Notes: generated from the sequence alone by a model not told the origin. 64,000 nt of DNA from Archegozetes longisetosus (GCA_018873245.2 JAEMBT020000002.1:7042001-7106000), one strand, 5' to 3'. Positions 1 to 11,302 are shown, numbered from the stretch's first letter. Made by a program: numbers and translations.

Positions 1-208
1 GTTTGGCACTTTAATGCAAGCCTTAATCAAATGCTCAACCATTGGAATACCAGCCACTGGAAACAATGGCTTTGGTCTGTCGAATGATAGCGGACGGAAT
101 CGGGTACCTGTCAGTTCGTTACAATATTTGTTCATATGAAATACTTATTGTTTTAAACGTTTTCATACCTTTTTGTGGTCCACCGATTAATATAACAGAT
201 TTCAACAT
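1..208 (-). CDS. GMPPA: GMPPA, GDP-mannose pyrophosphorylase alpha subunit, 5' part only
   Basis: The first two coding exons run off the left edge. Exon 1 is 208-169, with ATG at 208-206 and donor GTATGA. Exon 2 is 107-1 or beyond, after a TGACAG acceptor. The joined N-terminus starts [20 protein letters not shown] and continues through [20 protein letters not shown]. This is the nucleotidyltransferase signature of GMPPA; the 'IGGPQKGTRFRPL' wording distinguishes alpha from the catalytic GMPPB. Known role: GMPPA binds GDP-mannose and allosterically restrains GMPPB in cytosolic GDP-mannose synthesis for glycosylation. The gene lies downstream of LENG1 on the same strand. The 61-bp intron is typical of the short introns in this window. 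Confidence 0.9.
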
Positions 209-905
209 TTTATTTAATATTTATGTTATTTATTTATTTAGTACTTATTTGGCTTTTAGATCAATTAAGATTTGGTTGGTTTAAGTTAATAAAGTTGTGC
301 TTTGGCTAAATTACACGTCACTTAGAGTTGTTATAACATTCAAAATTGTTTATTAAAACATCTGATAGGTTTTGATCACTTATGCAAAAGATAGCATCAC
401 CTCCAGTTAAGTCCTTTCTAAAGATCTATTAATACGAAACCATCTCTCCCTACCGGCTTTTTATATTGCTTTTCAAAACCACTTAAGTGCACATTCAAGT
501 TGGAGAGACTTTACTCTATCTAATTCTTACTCACTTTCTTTGATGAAACTTTTACTATCGTTTAAAAACTTTAGACTTAAGTAACTTGAAAAATTAAAGA
601 ACAATTCGCAATAGAATGATAGATGATCGGATCTATAACATTTGGTAAAGCGAGAAATATTCAATTTCTCAAACAATTTTAGGTTTACACGCAAAGCAGT
701 TCATACAATTTTCTCATAAGTTAGAGATTAAAGCTAAAGTTAGAAATTAAACTATTTGAGATCTCTTTATAGCACAAACATATCATTCAAATCTTACTTT
801 AATAATAAATAGTATAATGATTTGTACATTTGATTTAACTAAAAATCAAATTTATAATTATACAAAACAGTTGCAAGTGAAATTCTTTTCAACATGAATT
901 TAAAT
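209..905. other. Intergenic, GMPPA 5' side to LENG1 3' side
   Basis: AT-rich sequence without a credible ORF. It must hold the GMPPA promoter and the 3' end of LENG1. A minus-strand AATAAA (plus-strand TTTATT at 906-911) lies just downstream of the LENG1 stop. Confidence 0.5.
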
Positions 906-967
906 TTTATTCTAATGAAAATTGAGATGAAACACATTATACATAATTGATTTGACTTCAAAAGAAT

Positions 968-1843
968 TCATCTGTCAAAATTCTGTCGCGCTATTTGTGG
1001 ATTGAATTGTGAATTATATGTTCGCTGTCTGTCATCTAATATAACTGAATCTGATTTGGTTTGACTTCTACTTGAAAGCAAAGCTCGTGTTCGTTCTCTT
1101 TCCGCTTTCTCCCTCCTAAGTCTTTCTGCTCTCAACTGTTCCAGAGATTTCGAAACACTTTTGCTCGAAGTTTTTCTCGAATCCTGCGAACTATCACTTG
1201 AATATCTTCTACGCTTTTTCTTCTTGTGTTTACTTTTCTTACTTTCAGCCGAATCTTTGCTTTTGACGAATTCAATAGATTTTCTTTTACTATCATTCTT
1301 ATCAGTTTTTTGTTTGTCATCACTTTTAGATTTCATAACATCTAAATATCTTTTCATGTCTTCCAAGGGATCATTAAATTTCTTAACCTTAACATCCTTT
1401 AGATTTTTAGTGCAATCATCGCTTTTCTTATCATCAGTTAATTTCATTCTGACTTCATGTGACTGTAAATACCAATTATTACCTAAATCTTCGTCTTTAT
1501 TGTGCAAATAATTCAGTAATCCAATACTCTTTTCCCACTTCTCTTTTTCTTCTTTAGCTTCTTTTTCGTGTTCAATATTAGTCGTTCTGACCTTATCTTC
1601 AAAGTCATCAAATATATTGATGTGTTTCGAAGGCACTGAACCCTCAACCACATGAGTGGTCACTGTTTGTCCTGAGGTCTGAGCTTTATCTCTAAGCAAT
1701 TGAGTTCTCCTCTCTTGTTCTGCCAGAAGAATACGTCCTTCTCTTTCATCTTCTTCTTGTTGAGCCTTTTGCTCATCCCTTCGGACTCTCTCGATGTTTC
1801 GTTTGGTCCTGACGTGCCACGACTTGTGGTGTAATATATTCAT
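968..1843 (-). CDS. LENG1: LENG1-like protein with Cir_N domain
   Basis: A 291-residue single-exon gene. The N-terminus (MNILHHKSWHVRTKRNIERV, then RRDEQKAQQEE) is the Cir_N/LENG1 signature: an 'ILxxKSWHVR' opening followed by a charged helix with LLAEQERRTQLLR. The rest is very charged, with a Lys/Arg/Ser-rich stretch around residues 195-235 (KHKKKKRRRYSSDSS) that looks like a nuclear localisation and disordered region. Length is close to the human protein (about 264). The family is poorly characterised; its domain is shared with splicing-associated proteins, so a nuclear RNA-related role is an inference. A minus-strand polyadenylation signal lies at 906-911. The gene is in tandem with NDUFAF6 upstream, about 290 bp apart. 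Confidence 0.88.
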   Translation of the reverse strand: MNILHHKSWHVRTKRNIERVRRDEQKAQQEEDEREGRILLAEQERRTQLLRDKAQTSGQTVTTHVVEGSVPSKHINIFDDFEDKVRTTNIEHEKEAKEEKEKWEKSIGLLNYLHNKDEDLGNNWYLQSHEVRMKLTDDKKSDDCTKNLKDVKVKKFNDPLEDMKRYLDVMKSKSDDKQKTDKNDSKRKSIEFVKSKDSAESKKSKHKKKKRRRYSSDSSQDSRKTSSKSVSKSLEQLRAERLRREKAERERTRALLSSRSQTKSDSVILDDRQRTYNSQFNPQIARQNFDR

Positions 1844-2136
1844 GATTTATATCAATTAAAACACAAACAATTCAAATAACTGAGTTGGTGTTTAAGTAGT
1901 GAAACACTTAAACACTTTGACAATCAATACGATCATTTGTTTGTTTATCCATTAAGCAACTGTTGTCACGTGACTCTCAAACATGATTTTGGAGCCTATT
2001 TTGAAAATTAATTTATCTCTAATAAAAGCTTTTCTTTTATTATTCATAAATTTGAAAACTTACAAATATTTAAATTAATTAATTCGAACTTTAAAAGCAT
2101 TAATTCAAATTGTCTGATAATGAGTTAAACATTTAT
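1844..2136. other. NDUFAF6-LENG1 spacer
   Basis: Short spacer holding the LENG1 5' region and the NDUFAF6 3' end. A minus-strand AATAAA (plus TTTATT 2132-2137) overlaps the NDUFAF6 stop codon, and further TTTATT copies lie near 2034. Nothing else is visible. Confidence 0.4.
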
Positions 2137-3419
2137 TCATATAGTTTTAGACTTAAACCATAGAGTAAATGGTAATAATCCCTGTCTCAATGTCAATTTA
2201 GGATCAAATATATTAAAATCATACTTTTCAAGTCTACTTAAATAACTTTTAACACTAACTAAAGGCAGAAAAATGAGCCTCTCATCTCTTTTGATTTGTT
2301 TGATTAACGAGTTAGCGGTTTCGATGTGTTGATTAGCAATCGATGCTACTTCAAAACAAACATCTTTCACACTTTGCATTTCATTTGCTCTGAGAAAGTT
2401 TTCGTGAGATGTTTTATACTTAACTAACAAATCTGACGGAATATAACATCGATTATGCCTAGCATTATGTGAAACTCCTCTCAATATATTTGTTAATCCC
2501 TGACCTCTACCCAAATGGCTTGCGATGTGATCCAAGAGAATTCGTTGATTCGGTGGAGGTTCATTTTCATATAGATTTAAAGAGGATTCAATTATTAAAT
2601 AATAAACAGGAGATACTGTTGAGTCACAATATTGCTCCAATTCATTGATTGTTTTAAAAGGAAAATCACTTAAATTGACTGCATTCATTCGAGTTTCAAT
2701 CAATTTTTTAAACCAATGTTTTCCTAGTTTTCCATTATTCCCACACTAAAATCAATGAAAAATATTAACATAAATAATTCTAATTCACATCGATATGTAT
2801 GTATGCGAAAATAGTATTTAATAATTATTTACTCTTTGAATTTCATAAGCAATCGGTTGATTAGCAGCTGAAATGGCAGTTTGAGCACTATACATCTGAT
2901 CAATTAGGTCAGACCAGAATTGTAGCCGAATTTGAGCCATAAGTTGAGTAGACGTGAGATCACGAGTTTGAGACAACTCTGCGTTCAGGGCTCTGATGGC
3001 AAACGCACTCCTCCGAAGAGATGAATCTTTCAACAGCAACGTTGATAAAAAGTTTTCATAATCATATTTTCTATTTTGGAACCAATAAATATTTCAATAA
3101 ACAGTTAAATCAATTAGAAATTTATTAAATAATTCAATTCATACTTAACGCAATTCATACAGTACTGTTGAGGCGACTCAAGTTTTCTTGAACTTATGTT
3201 GTTATTAATTTGTCGCTTATCTTGGTTACTACTTTTATTATTATTTTTATTATTTTTACTACTACTTTCATTATCATTTCCATCAGTCAATTCTTCACTT
3301 TTCTTATGTCTAACACTTTTGTATTTATTATCAGTTAATTCATGACTCAGTTTATTATAAGTGAATAAATGTCTTAATTGATTGTTTAAACTAAATGAAT
3401 AGCTTTTAATTGATATCAT
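2137..3419 (-). CDS. NDUFAF6: NDUFAF6, mitochondrial complex I assembly factor (squalene/phytoene synthase fold)
   Basis: Three exons join in frame: 3419-3145, 3070-2833 and 2745-2137, giving 373 residues. The family core starts at SPQQYCMNCVKKYDYENFL across the first junction and continues through RALNAELSQ and RLQFWSDLI. It ends with the block around SHLGRGQGLTNILRG, YIPSDLLVKY and the C-terminal LPFTLWF. This matches NDUFAF6 (C8orf38), a trans-isoprenyl-diphosphate-synthase-like protein needed for assembly of the ND1 module of complex I. Family members lack the usual catalytic Asp-rich motifs. The first ~75 residues are Ser/Asn/Lys-rich and non-conserved; they start with a basic, Ser-rich stretch that could be a mitochondrial presequence. 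The gene is head-to-head with BOLA1, another mitochondrial gene, across 582 bp. Confidence 0.93.
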
Positions 3420-4001
3420 TTTAAGCTAACTTTTATTTCAATAATCTATTGAATTAATTATTGAAAATTTTGAAATTATTCCAATTGGCTAAAAGTTATC
3501 ATATTTTCGAAATGTCTATTGCTTTAACGATTTATCACTAATTATAGCAAAAGCTGAGATATTTCAAGATCTATAAACCTTATATTTAACAAATGATTAA
3601 TTAAATAAATTAAGAAATTATGAAAATAAGTACAAATTCAAACTTTAAATTCATAGACCGGTGTATATAAACAAATATATGAATGACTTAACTATGAATT
3701 ACGTAATATTATTAATCTATTTAAGTGATCCCTTTATCGGAATGAGAACCATATACTATGTCGAAACATGAACTAATTTTTGCTTGAACCACAGCATTTG
3801 TGAAATACTTTTGACTTTTAATCCAATAATAATTATTGGATCACTAGTTATTAGTGATTGAATTTTGCGACTCTAGTATTAGAACAATTAATGATTATTT
3901 TAAAAAAAATGTTTCAAACTTAATACTTAGTGATTAATTTATTATTAATGTGATATCTATAAATAGTAGATATTTACTAGTAAAATATATAAATTTTGAA
4001 A
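3420..4001. promoter_or_regulatory. Divergent promoter region NDUFAF6 / BOLA1
   Basis: A 582-bp ORF-free interval between the start codons of two oppositely transcribed genes, both for mitochondrial proteins, so a shared bidirectional promoter is plausible. A TATA-like CTATAAATAG lies at 3957-3966, about 40 bp before the BOLA1 ATG; a working TATA box there would give a very short leader. Promoter activity is inferred from position only. Confidence 0.4.
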
Positions 4002-6804
4002 ATGGCAAAATTAATAAATAGCTTTAAAACTAATTTATCTCTAAATCTATTTGTTGGCAACTGCTTCAAGCTTTCACTCAAAACATTGTCACCAAATCCT
4101 CTAAACACTCAAATTAGAAGTCTATCGTTTAACATTAGTTCTGCTCCAATTGAAACAACCATCAAATCAAAATTGGACTCTAAATTTAAGGTTTGTTTTT
4201 ACAGTTGTTTAATTGTTCGTTAAATTCTTTATTCGTTTTTGTAGTGTTTGACTCAACAATTACTTACTTTTACGCTAAATATTTCACAATTTTATCGTTT
4301 CTCTGATTATTTATCCAATTTTAAAGAGTAAATTGATTACAAATTAAATTGAAACGAAGTAATTTTCAACTAAAACAATCTCGATTGAAATATTGCGTAA
4401 TATTTGGATCAAACTTAATTAGATGATTTGTTGATTCTTATAGAAACATCTTATAAACCAATTAAACCATAGAAGTGTTCAACAAATATTGAGTCAAACA
4501 CACATTTACTCCAATCCATATCTGTTAATATCTACTCATTTGATGATTGGGTTATAATCAGTTATGATTTGATAGTTGATTAGTATTTATTTTGCTTTTA
4601 GTTTATCAGAAAACTTGTATTAACTGCTTACTAGCTTGGATTTTGATTGGATTAAAAACCTAATTGTCTAAAATATCAATACTATAAGTAATTATAATTC
4701 AAAAACCACAGTTTCAAACTCTTCTGCCATTAATGGTCAGGCAAATGAGAACATGTCAAGTATTGAACGGCAACGAAGCATCACATAAAACAAAAAAAAG
4801 AGTTAGTATTCTTGGTGGTGGTTCATGGGGTACAGCAATCGCTAACTTAATCGGTCATAATGTCACTCAAAAATCGGATTTATTTCACGAAGAAGTCATA
4901 TTATACTTAAGAGACGATAAGTTAAGATTGATAATTGAGAAGACACGACAAAACATTCGTTACTTGACGGCAATAAAACTGCCAATGAATGTGAAGCCAG
5001 TTTCATCGTTAACGGAAGCGGTGTCTTATGCCGATATAATCATTTTCGTCATTCCTCATGAATACATTCGTGATCTTTGCTATGAGATCAATAATAGGTG
5101 TATTTCAACTCGAAATCCTATCGGAATCTCTCTTATTAAAGGTTTACATGTGGGTAACTCCGAAAATCTTGAGAGGACATCACAAATAATTGAGCAGATG
5201 TTACAAATAGAAGTTGGAGTTCTTTCTGGTGCTAATATCGCTATAGAGGTGGCACGAAAAGAGTACAGTGAGGCTACACTTAGTCCTCCTAATGATGATG
5301 AAGAGTGCGAAAAATTGCTTTGTTCTCTATTCAAATCTGATTATTTCAAAGTGTCTGTTTGTAAAGATAAACCAACTGTTGAAATGTGTGGAGCCCTTAA
5401 GAATGTGGTTGCCTGTGGTGCAGGTCTTGTTGATGGTTTGGGATTCGGTATCAACACTAAAGCTGCTGCTATTACCTGTGGCCTAAAAGAGACTATTCGG
5501 TTCGTCCAGATTTTCCATCCAGACTACCAATTGTCGACTTTCTTCGAAAATTGTGGTATCGCTGACACGATCGCGAGTAGTTTTAGCGGAAGAAATAGAA
5601 GAGTCAGCGAAGCATTGATAAAATCTGATAAACCACTGGAAATTTTGGAGAAGCAACTATTAGGTGGTCAGAAATTGCAAGGACCTCATACGGCACAAGT
5701 CGTTTATAAGTTACTCGATAGCAAACAACTTTTGGATAAATTTCCATTTTTTGTTGCTGTCCATAATATTTGCAATAGAAATATGAATCCAATTGATTTG
5801 ATATCTGCCATTAAGTCTAGTCATTGAAAATGATGTTTTGAATTGGAGTTAGATTCTTTGCTCTTGATAATCATGAAACTCATTTAGTTTATATTTATAT
5901 TTTATATAAGTTTTGAACGAAAACTTTATTCAATCTAGTCTTCTATCTACACTTAATTTATTTGTATTAAATTGATTAAAATATTTGAGTTGAATATGGA
6001 ATTTGATAAGTTGTGAACTTATTGAAATGTTGAACGCAAAAAGGAATACACACTGAAAACTCGCAAAATAACTGGGCTCAATTATAATAATAATTTGAAT
6101 GAGTCAATTCTGGCCTCAATTAGTAAAGCAAATAAAAACAGGGATAGAAAAAAATCTAATTTCTCAAGATTGGTTTTTTATTTGAAGACAAGCAGCAAAA
6201 TAATGGATCAGATCATTCATTCTGAATGTCAAAATTTAAGCTGAATAATAATGCTATTTGAAAATTTTGATTGTCCTACTTTTGATTTAAGAGCTATATA
6301 TAGATATATATATTTCATGAATGAGAAAATTAACTGCAAAAACTCTTTAATTGTGGCTAATTTATGAAGTTATCAAACAATAGAATCGTGGTTTAAATTA
6401 ACACTATTTAGCTTTAACTAAAATTAACAATAATTGGCGTTTTAGTTTTGACTAAAATTAACAGATACTTATTTTATTATAGCCACTCTATTTGCAAATT
6501 GTCAATGAGAGCCATATGCATAATGTCCCGAAGGGCTCTGAGTCACACTTTCGGGTACTGATAGTTTCGGAACAATTCAAATTTTTAACTACTTTGAAGG
6601 TAAAAAAGTAAGGAAAGTGATTAGAAATGAGACTAGTTTGAAATAATTTTATAGCGGCATCGTTTGATAAATGAAGTCTTGAAAGAAGAACTATCGAAAG
6701 GCGTACATGCATTAGCTATTCAGGCGTATACTCCTGATCAATGGAATAATAATCAAATTTCAATTCATAAGTCTCCGCCATGTCGTGGAGGAATGGCTTC
6801 GTAA
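4002..6804 (+). CDS. BOLA1: BOLA1, mitochondrial BolA-like protein, with another gene inside intron 1
   Basis: Three exons: 4002-4190, 6483-6599 and 6655-6804, all phase 0, 151 residues. Residues 1-48 are rich in Lys/Ser/Asn/Leu without acidic residues, a likely mitochondrial presequence. The BolA domain starts at [15 protein letters not shown] and continues across the junction as [20 protein letters not shown]. The third exon gives [20 protein letters not shown] and [10 protein letters not shown]. This includes the conserved 'NES.H' and the HALAIQA/TPxQW signature, with a C-terminal SPPCRGG typical of BOLA1. BOLA1 acts with mitochondrial GLRX5 in [2Fe-2S] handling and redox protection. Intron 1 (2292 bp) contains the complete GPD1-like gene on the same strand. 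AATAAA at 6913-6918 is a likely polyadenylation signal. Confidence 0.92.
4733..5827 (+). CDS. GPD1: NAD+-dependent glycerol-3-phosphate dehydrogenase (GPD1 type), nested in BOLA1 intron 1
   Basis: An uninterrupted 364-residue ORF. The Rossmann motif [14 protein letters not shown] sits at residues 28-41. SLIKGL carries the first active-site Lys, [14 protein letters not shown] the second (Lys 223, codon 5399-5401), CGIAD the active-site Asp, and GRNRRV the phosphate-binding Arg-Asn. It interconverts dihydroxyacetone phosphate and glycerol-3-phosphate in the cytosol (glycerol-phosphate shuttle, lipid backbone). Length is near the usual 349 plus a short N-terminal extension; the start could also be the second Met at 4745. 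Oddities: GFGINTKAA in place of the usual GFGDNTKAA, and no introns. It is transcribed in the same direction as its host. AATAAA at 6131-6136 may end it. The intronless form fits a retrocopy, but that is only a hypothesis. Confidence 0.94.
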   Translation: MVRQMRTCQVLNGNEASHKTKKRVSILGGGSWGTAIANLIGHNVTQKSDLFHEEVILYLRDDKLRLIIEKTRQNIRYLTAIKLPMNVKPVSSLTEAVSYADIIIFVIPHEYIRDLCYEINNRCISTRNPIGISLIKGLHVGNSENLERTSQIIEQMLQIEVGVLSGANIAIEVARKEYSEATLSPPNDDEECEKLLCSLFKSDYFKVSVCKDKPTVEMCGALKNVVACGAGLVDGLGFGINTKAAAITCGLKETIRFVQIFHPDYQLSTFFENCGIADTIASSFSGRNRRVSEALIKSDKPLEILEKQLLGGQKLQGPHTAQVVYKLLDSKQLLDKFPFFVAVHNICNRNMNPIDLISAIKSSH

Positions 6805-8341
6805 CCATAATCTGCTTCAACTCAAATAAAAACCAATTTAGTTGAATGTTTTTTATTGAAATTTTAGCCGAATTTAGTTATTACTACTAATTAGGACTGT
6901 TTTGGAAGAAATAATAAAAGTTGTATTTGAATAAAGTTAGTTAATAAAGTGTATTAGAATTTAAATAAATTAAATTAATTAAATGAGAAACACTTTGTTA
7001 TTGTATTCAAATGTCTCTGGGATTGATTGTATAAAATTAATGTTTCAGTTTATTATTCTGTCAAATTTAGTTTCGGAAATAAATTGATTCATTTATTTAT
7101 CATATTACAAATATTTGTTCAATTTGGAGTACAGTTATTCTTAAGGCAATAAATGAAATCAAGTTGATGGATAGCGGATTGGGTCAGGAGTGCATCTGTT
7201 GATATATGTTCACTCTAATAGACTTCAATCTGAATGAAAATTGAGTTATTGCATCGATTTAGCATTTAGTGGTAATGCCCTAATCATAATAAAATATTGA
7301 ACATTGCAAATAAGATCAATTAATATAGTTGTAAAAAATATGGAAAGTAGTGATTCGATAGTTGCATAAAGTTATCTAGTTTAGAATATCCACATTGAAG
7401 GTATTAGCGCTTGAATAGAATGATTACTGTCTAGTATTATTTTGGATAACGGGTCATTTGCTTTTGAGAAGTTTCATGTTTTCAGGTTTGAAATAGCAAT
7501 TGCCACCCGAGTCATAAGAAAACCAGTGAAAGACCTATTTTACGCAATTATCTTAACCTATTGTTAATAAGTTAACATAAACTATTGAAAACTATATAAT
7601 AGTATACATAATAGTGTAATGATTGGCCAATAACTCATAGCTAAGATACTTATGATTTGAGTCTAACAAGTTATGTAAAGTAATAATTTGTAAACTGACT
7701 ATTATTGCGAGTAAATATTGTTTGTTTAATATTTAAATCTTTATTTACTGCTAAAAAGGCGTAAGAGAGTTGAGAATAGAATATATGCGAACTAAAAACT
7801 GCTGTAAATAAATAGATAATAAAATATTGGACAAAGTTATTCAAAATATATTTAGAATTGATATGGTAGTTGTCAGACAAGTTTTTGTTATTACGAAAAA
7901 TAATAGCTTGTTATGTTTGCATGTCTCTGCATAGTATTAGCCGACACAGAAACGAATTTCACTGCTAGTGGTGGCAGTGAAAACACCGTTTAACCACTTA
8001 TAAAGTATTCTACTTTAACCTATCTACATTCACTCTTCTCTTTCTACTAAGTCAGTTACCAGCTAACTTGCAACTAATCTATTTCTTATAATGCTATTTC
8101 GTATTTTTTAAAAGTGTCAATTTGTCAAGTTTCTTATTCAAAGTTGTAATAGTGAACAAGATATTACAGTGAAGAGATCACAGTGAAGAGATCTCAGTGA
8201 AGATATCTCAGTGAATAAGTAAAGGCTTAAGTTGATAAAGAAACTTTGTGTGCAACTATTTCTAATAAGTTGAAGTTATAGAAAGAGTGGTTCAACTTAA
8301 AAAACAGTACTGTTTGATTAACCTACTGAGGCAAGAGGACA
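6805..8341. other. Intergenic, BOLA1 3' to TM9SF 5'
   Basis: About 1.5 kb. The left part holds the BOLA1 polyadenylation signal (6913-6918). The right part (about 7900-8341) must hold the TM9SF promoter and leader, with an inverted motif CACTGCTAG...GGCAGTG near 7960-7980 and the short tandem repeat at 8167-8216. No supported gene was seen. Confidence 0.4.
8167..8216. repeat. 14-bp tandem repeat, (CAGTGAAGAGATCT)~3.5
   Basis: Three and a half near-identical copies of CAGTGAAGAGATCW, the last diverged, about 125 bp upstream of the TM9SF start codon, probably in its leader or promoter. Confidence 0.8.
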
Positions 8342-11302
8342 ATGACACTTTCAGCTTCAACCACCCGTTTGCACTTCTTTCTAACAGTATTGTTCGCAAG
8401 TAATTGTGTTGGAATAAAGTACAATATTTGGTTCAAATACCCACAACCTTACAACCCGTCAGAGCCTTACACCTATTGCAAAGAAACTAAAGAAAATAGT
8501 ACTGAAGTCACATCACAAAACTGTTCGTCACAAATACCCATTTATGTAAATACGCTCGACTCTGAAAAAACTTATATACCATATTCATACAGTCAGTTCG
8601 ACTTTTGTCCCGTATATGAAGGCTATGAGTATCATGAATCTGATTTGGTCGAATGGGATGACAAAATCTTTCGTAGCTCTTATGATATTAAGTTTATGCG
8701 TAACGAACAGTGCAGACTTCTCTGCAAAAACCCTACGACTTGAGCCGAATCTTCGACATTCACCGGATCAGTGTTCTGAAAATGCTGATGGCTAAGCAAT
8801 ACTACCACCACTGGTTCGCCGACAACTTTCCGATGTCGTGGTGTCACAACCAGAACCCATTGGAGTGTTTTGTTGGTGTTCCAGTAGGGTATTATGTAGA
8901 TTCTAGTGGCAACCCTAACGACGAACGAATTAAGAAGAGAAGTGATACAAAACCGGACACATTCTATCTCTTCAATCATATAGATTTCACTTTCATTTAT
9001 GAAAGTGGAACAGCTAAGTCGTGGGGAGATAACTTAGGCGATAAAGTTGGTCGCATTACTGCTATTAAAATTAACCCTCGCAGCATCAAACACGATAGAA
9101 CGAATTTCAAAAACTGTGCACCTGATTCTCCTCTATTAGAAATTCCCAATCAACTGAACTACTCCTCTGCTTTTACTATTTATCACTCCTATTCTGTAAC
9201 TTTTATTAGAGATGATTCTACCTCTACTGATCGACGATGGGACAGCTTGCTCTCTTCTCTTCCGGAAAGTAGTAAAGGGAAGTGGTTTATCATAACAGCT
9301 ATACTTCTGGTTATCTGCTTTGCTATTCCCTTCGTTTACATACTATCACGAACTTTACTAACAAAACATGAATTATTTGGATGGATGAATAGCAAACCAC
9401 TTTCTAATCCAAATTCTGGCTGGCAGGCACTCGCCAATGATATGTTCCGCAATCCTAAGTATCCCATGATATTTTCATCACTCATAGGTATCTATTATCA
9501 CATTCATTATCCTTTTACTACCTCTATAATACCGATCCAAATCTAGATTATAATACAGATTACAAGATATTAAGCCTAAGCGACAGATTAACAAAAATTA
9601 ATATTAGATTCTCCACGATAATATCTGTGAACTTTAGATGAAATTAGGCTAACAGGAAAGATTTAAAATGCCATTATTTGCTCAAATGTGACATAATTTA
9701 AGAAAAAGTTCGCTTTTCAATTGCTTTTCAGAAAAGTTCACTTTTGAATTAGTTTTCAAAACGTTTGCAAACATTAAATTCAAGTAACCGTAAATCATGG
9801 CTCATGAATTTTAATAATACATATCCCATATTCAATTTGATTGTAATATCAAACTAATCTAATTGAATTAGTAATGCAAAATAAGTATTTTACTTAGTTT
9901 CTTATCATTGAGTTGAGTAGAGATAAAATGCTTATTTTCTTCAGGTCATTGCTACAAAGTCTTATCTCTAATAGTATTTCAATTATAGATAGTACTTTAT
10001 ACTACTCACTTCATGTTTTGTTAACCCATTCAAGCTTTATGCACAGATTGACACATTTAACAAATGGTCACTTAAAATATTTTTTTTTTAATAGGAAGTA
10101 CCAAATTGTTAGATTCGTGATTAAATAGCTCATAAATCTAAGTTATATTTGCATCTTCAATTTTGACTCTATTAATTTAAGTTTTTATGTTATCAATTTG
10201 TCAGCGCTTGAATGACAATCTTTTAAAATTAATGAGATTCTTAGAAAAAGCGTTCAAATCTTAGATATGAGATAATTATAAAGCGCCATTGTTTTTGTTA
10301 TCTTTTTTTCTAAATATAATCTCGCCAAATCTATTTCCTTGATTTTCAACAAGTACTACAAGCTTTGTTAATTAGATCTTGAATTTTTTCTCTAATTTCT
10401 TAGGGTCTGGCGTTCAATATATTTTCTGTTTGGCAGTTGTCGAAATCTTGACACTTCTGGTTCATTTCGAGACTTCAATGGTACTCTTGATTCTAATCGC
10501 AATATTACTCATCCTAATGGTTGGCAGTATAGGTGGTTACGTCTCTTCACGTTTTTATAGAAGTTTTGGAGGGCAAAATTGGAAATACAATTGTCTTTTG
10601 ACCTCAGCTCTGAACCCGATTATGTTGACCGCAGTTTTATTCTTAACAAGAAATTTTCTTCTTTTAGAATCCGCTAGCGCTATAGCATTCCCTATAGGTC
10701 TGACACCAGCCATGTTTATAATACTTATAAGTTATGGCTTAGCCCTACCACTAACTTTTGCGGGATCTTATTTCGGGTTCAACTATCAGTCACCAATCGA
10801 ATATCCAGTTCGCCCAACAGCTAACGTTAGGGAGATCCCAAAGCAACCGATTTACAGCATGTTTGCGGTTAGTTTAGTTTTAGGAGGTTTATTCCCATTT
10901 ATTGCTGTTTGGATCATTGAAAACTACCCCTACTTTAACTCTGGCGAATTCGTTATCACTACTGCTGCTATTTTAATATGTGCTCAATCTGCTGTCGTCT
11001 TCTGCTATTTACATCTCATCACCGAAGATCATCGCTGGTGGTGGAGATCTTATCTGACAATCGGTTTTGCAGCAGTTTATTATTTGATCCATTGCTTTTG
11101 TTACATCATATCGACGATCATAATTGATGATTTGATTTCTGCAGTCTTATATGGATTTTTTACATTAATACTCTCAGTCCTCTTGTTTTCTCTAATTGGA
11201 ACGATTGGCTTTTTAGTTTGTTTCGCGTTTATTTGGATGACATATACGCTAAATAAGCCAATTGCTGAAATTGATTATTCTACTTTTCCAGAGGCCACTT
11301 GA
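8342..11302 (+). CDS. TM9SF4: TM9SF2/4-type nonaspanin, with a one-base frame break
   Basis: Two exons: 8342-9487 and 10404-11302 (G|GG junction restoring LIGSGVQY). About 681 residues if one base is added. The signal peptide is roughly residues 1-24. The large luminal domain has LDSEKTYIPYSYSQFDFC, MRNEQCRLLC and YYHHWFADNFPMSWCHN, then FNHIDFTFIYE. TM1 is FIITAILLVICFAIPFVYIL, followed by eight more helices in exon 2, with PIGLTPA, SFGGQNWKYN, FGFNYQSPIEYPVR and ITEDHRWWWRS. These match TM9SF2/4, Golgi/endosomal nonaspanins involved in membrane-protein sorting. The frame breaks at AAAAA 8726-8730: both sides are family sequence and one missing A explains it. The C-terminus ends EIDYSTFPEAT and lacks the family's final KxD/E COPI signal. 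AATAAA lies at 11401-11406. The TM9SF2 versus TM9SF4 assignment is uncertain. Confidence 0.88.
9488..10403 (+). other. TM9SF intron
   Basis: A 916-bp phase-1 intron bounded by GTATCT and TTTCTTAG. The 71-codon ORF at 9913-10128 inside it is low-complexity and not supported as coding. Confidence 0.85.

Noticed and set aside
42..284. 80-codon plus-strand ORF
   Set aside because: It lies opposite GMPPA exons 1 and 2, whose splice junction and protein match are convincing.
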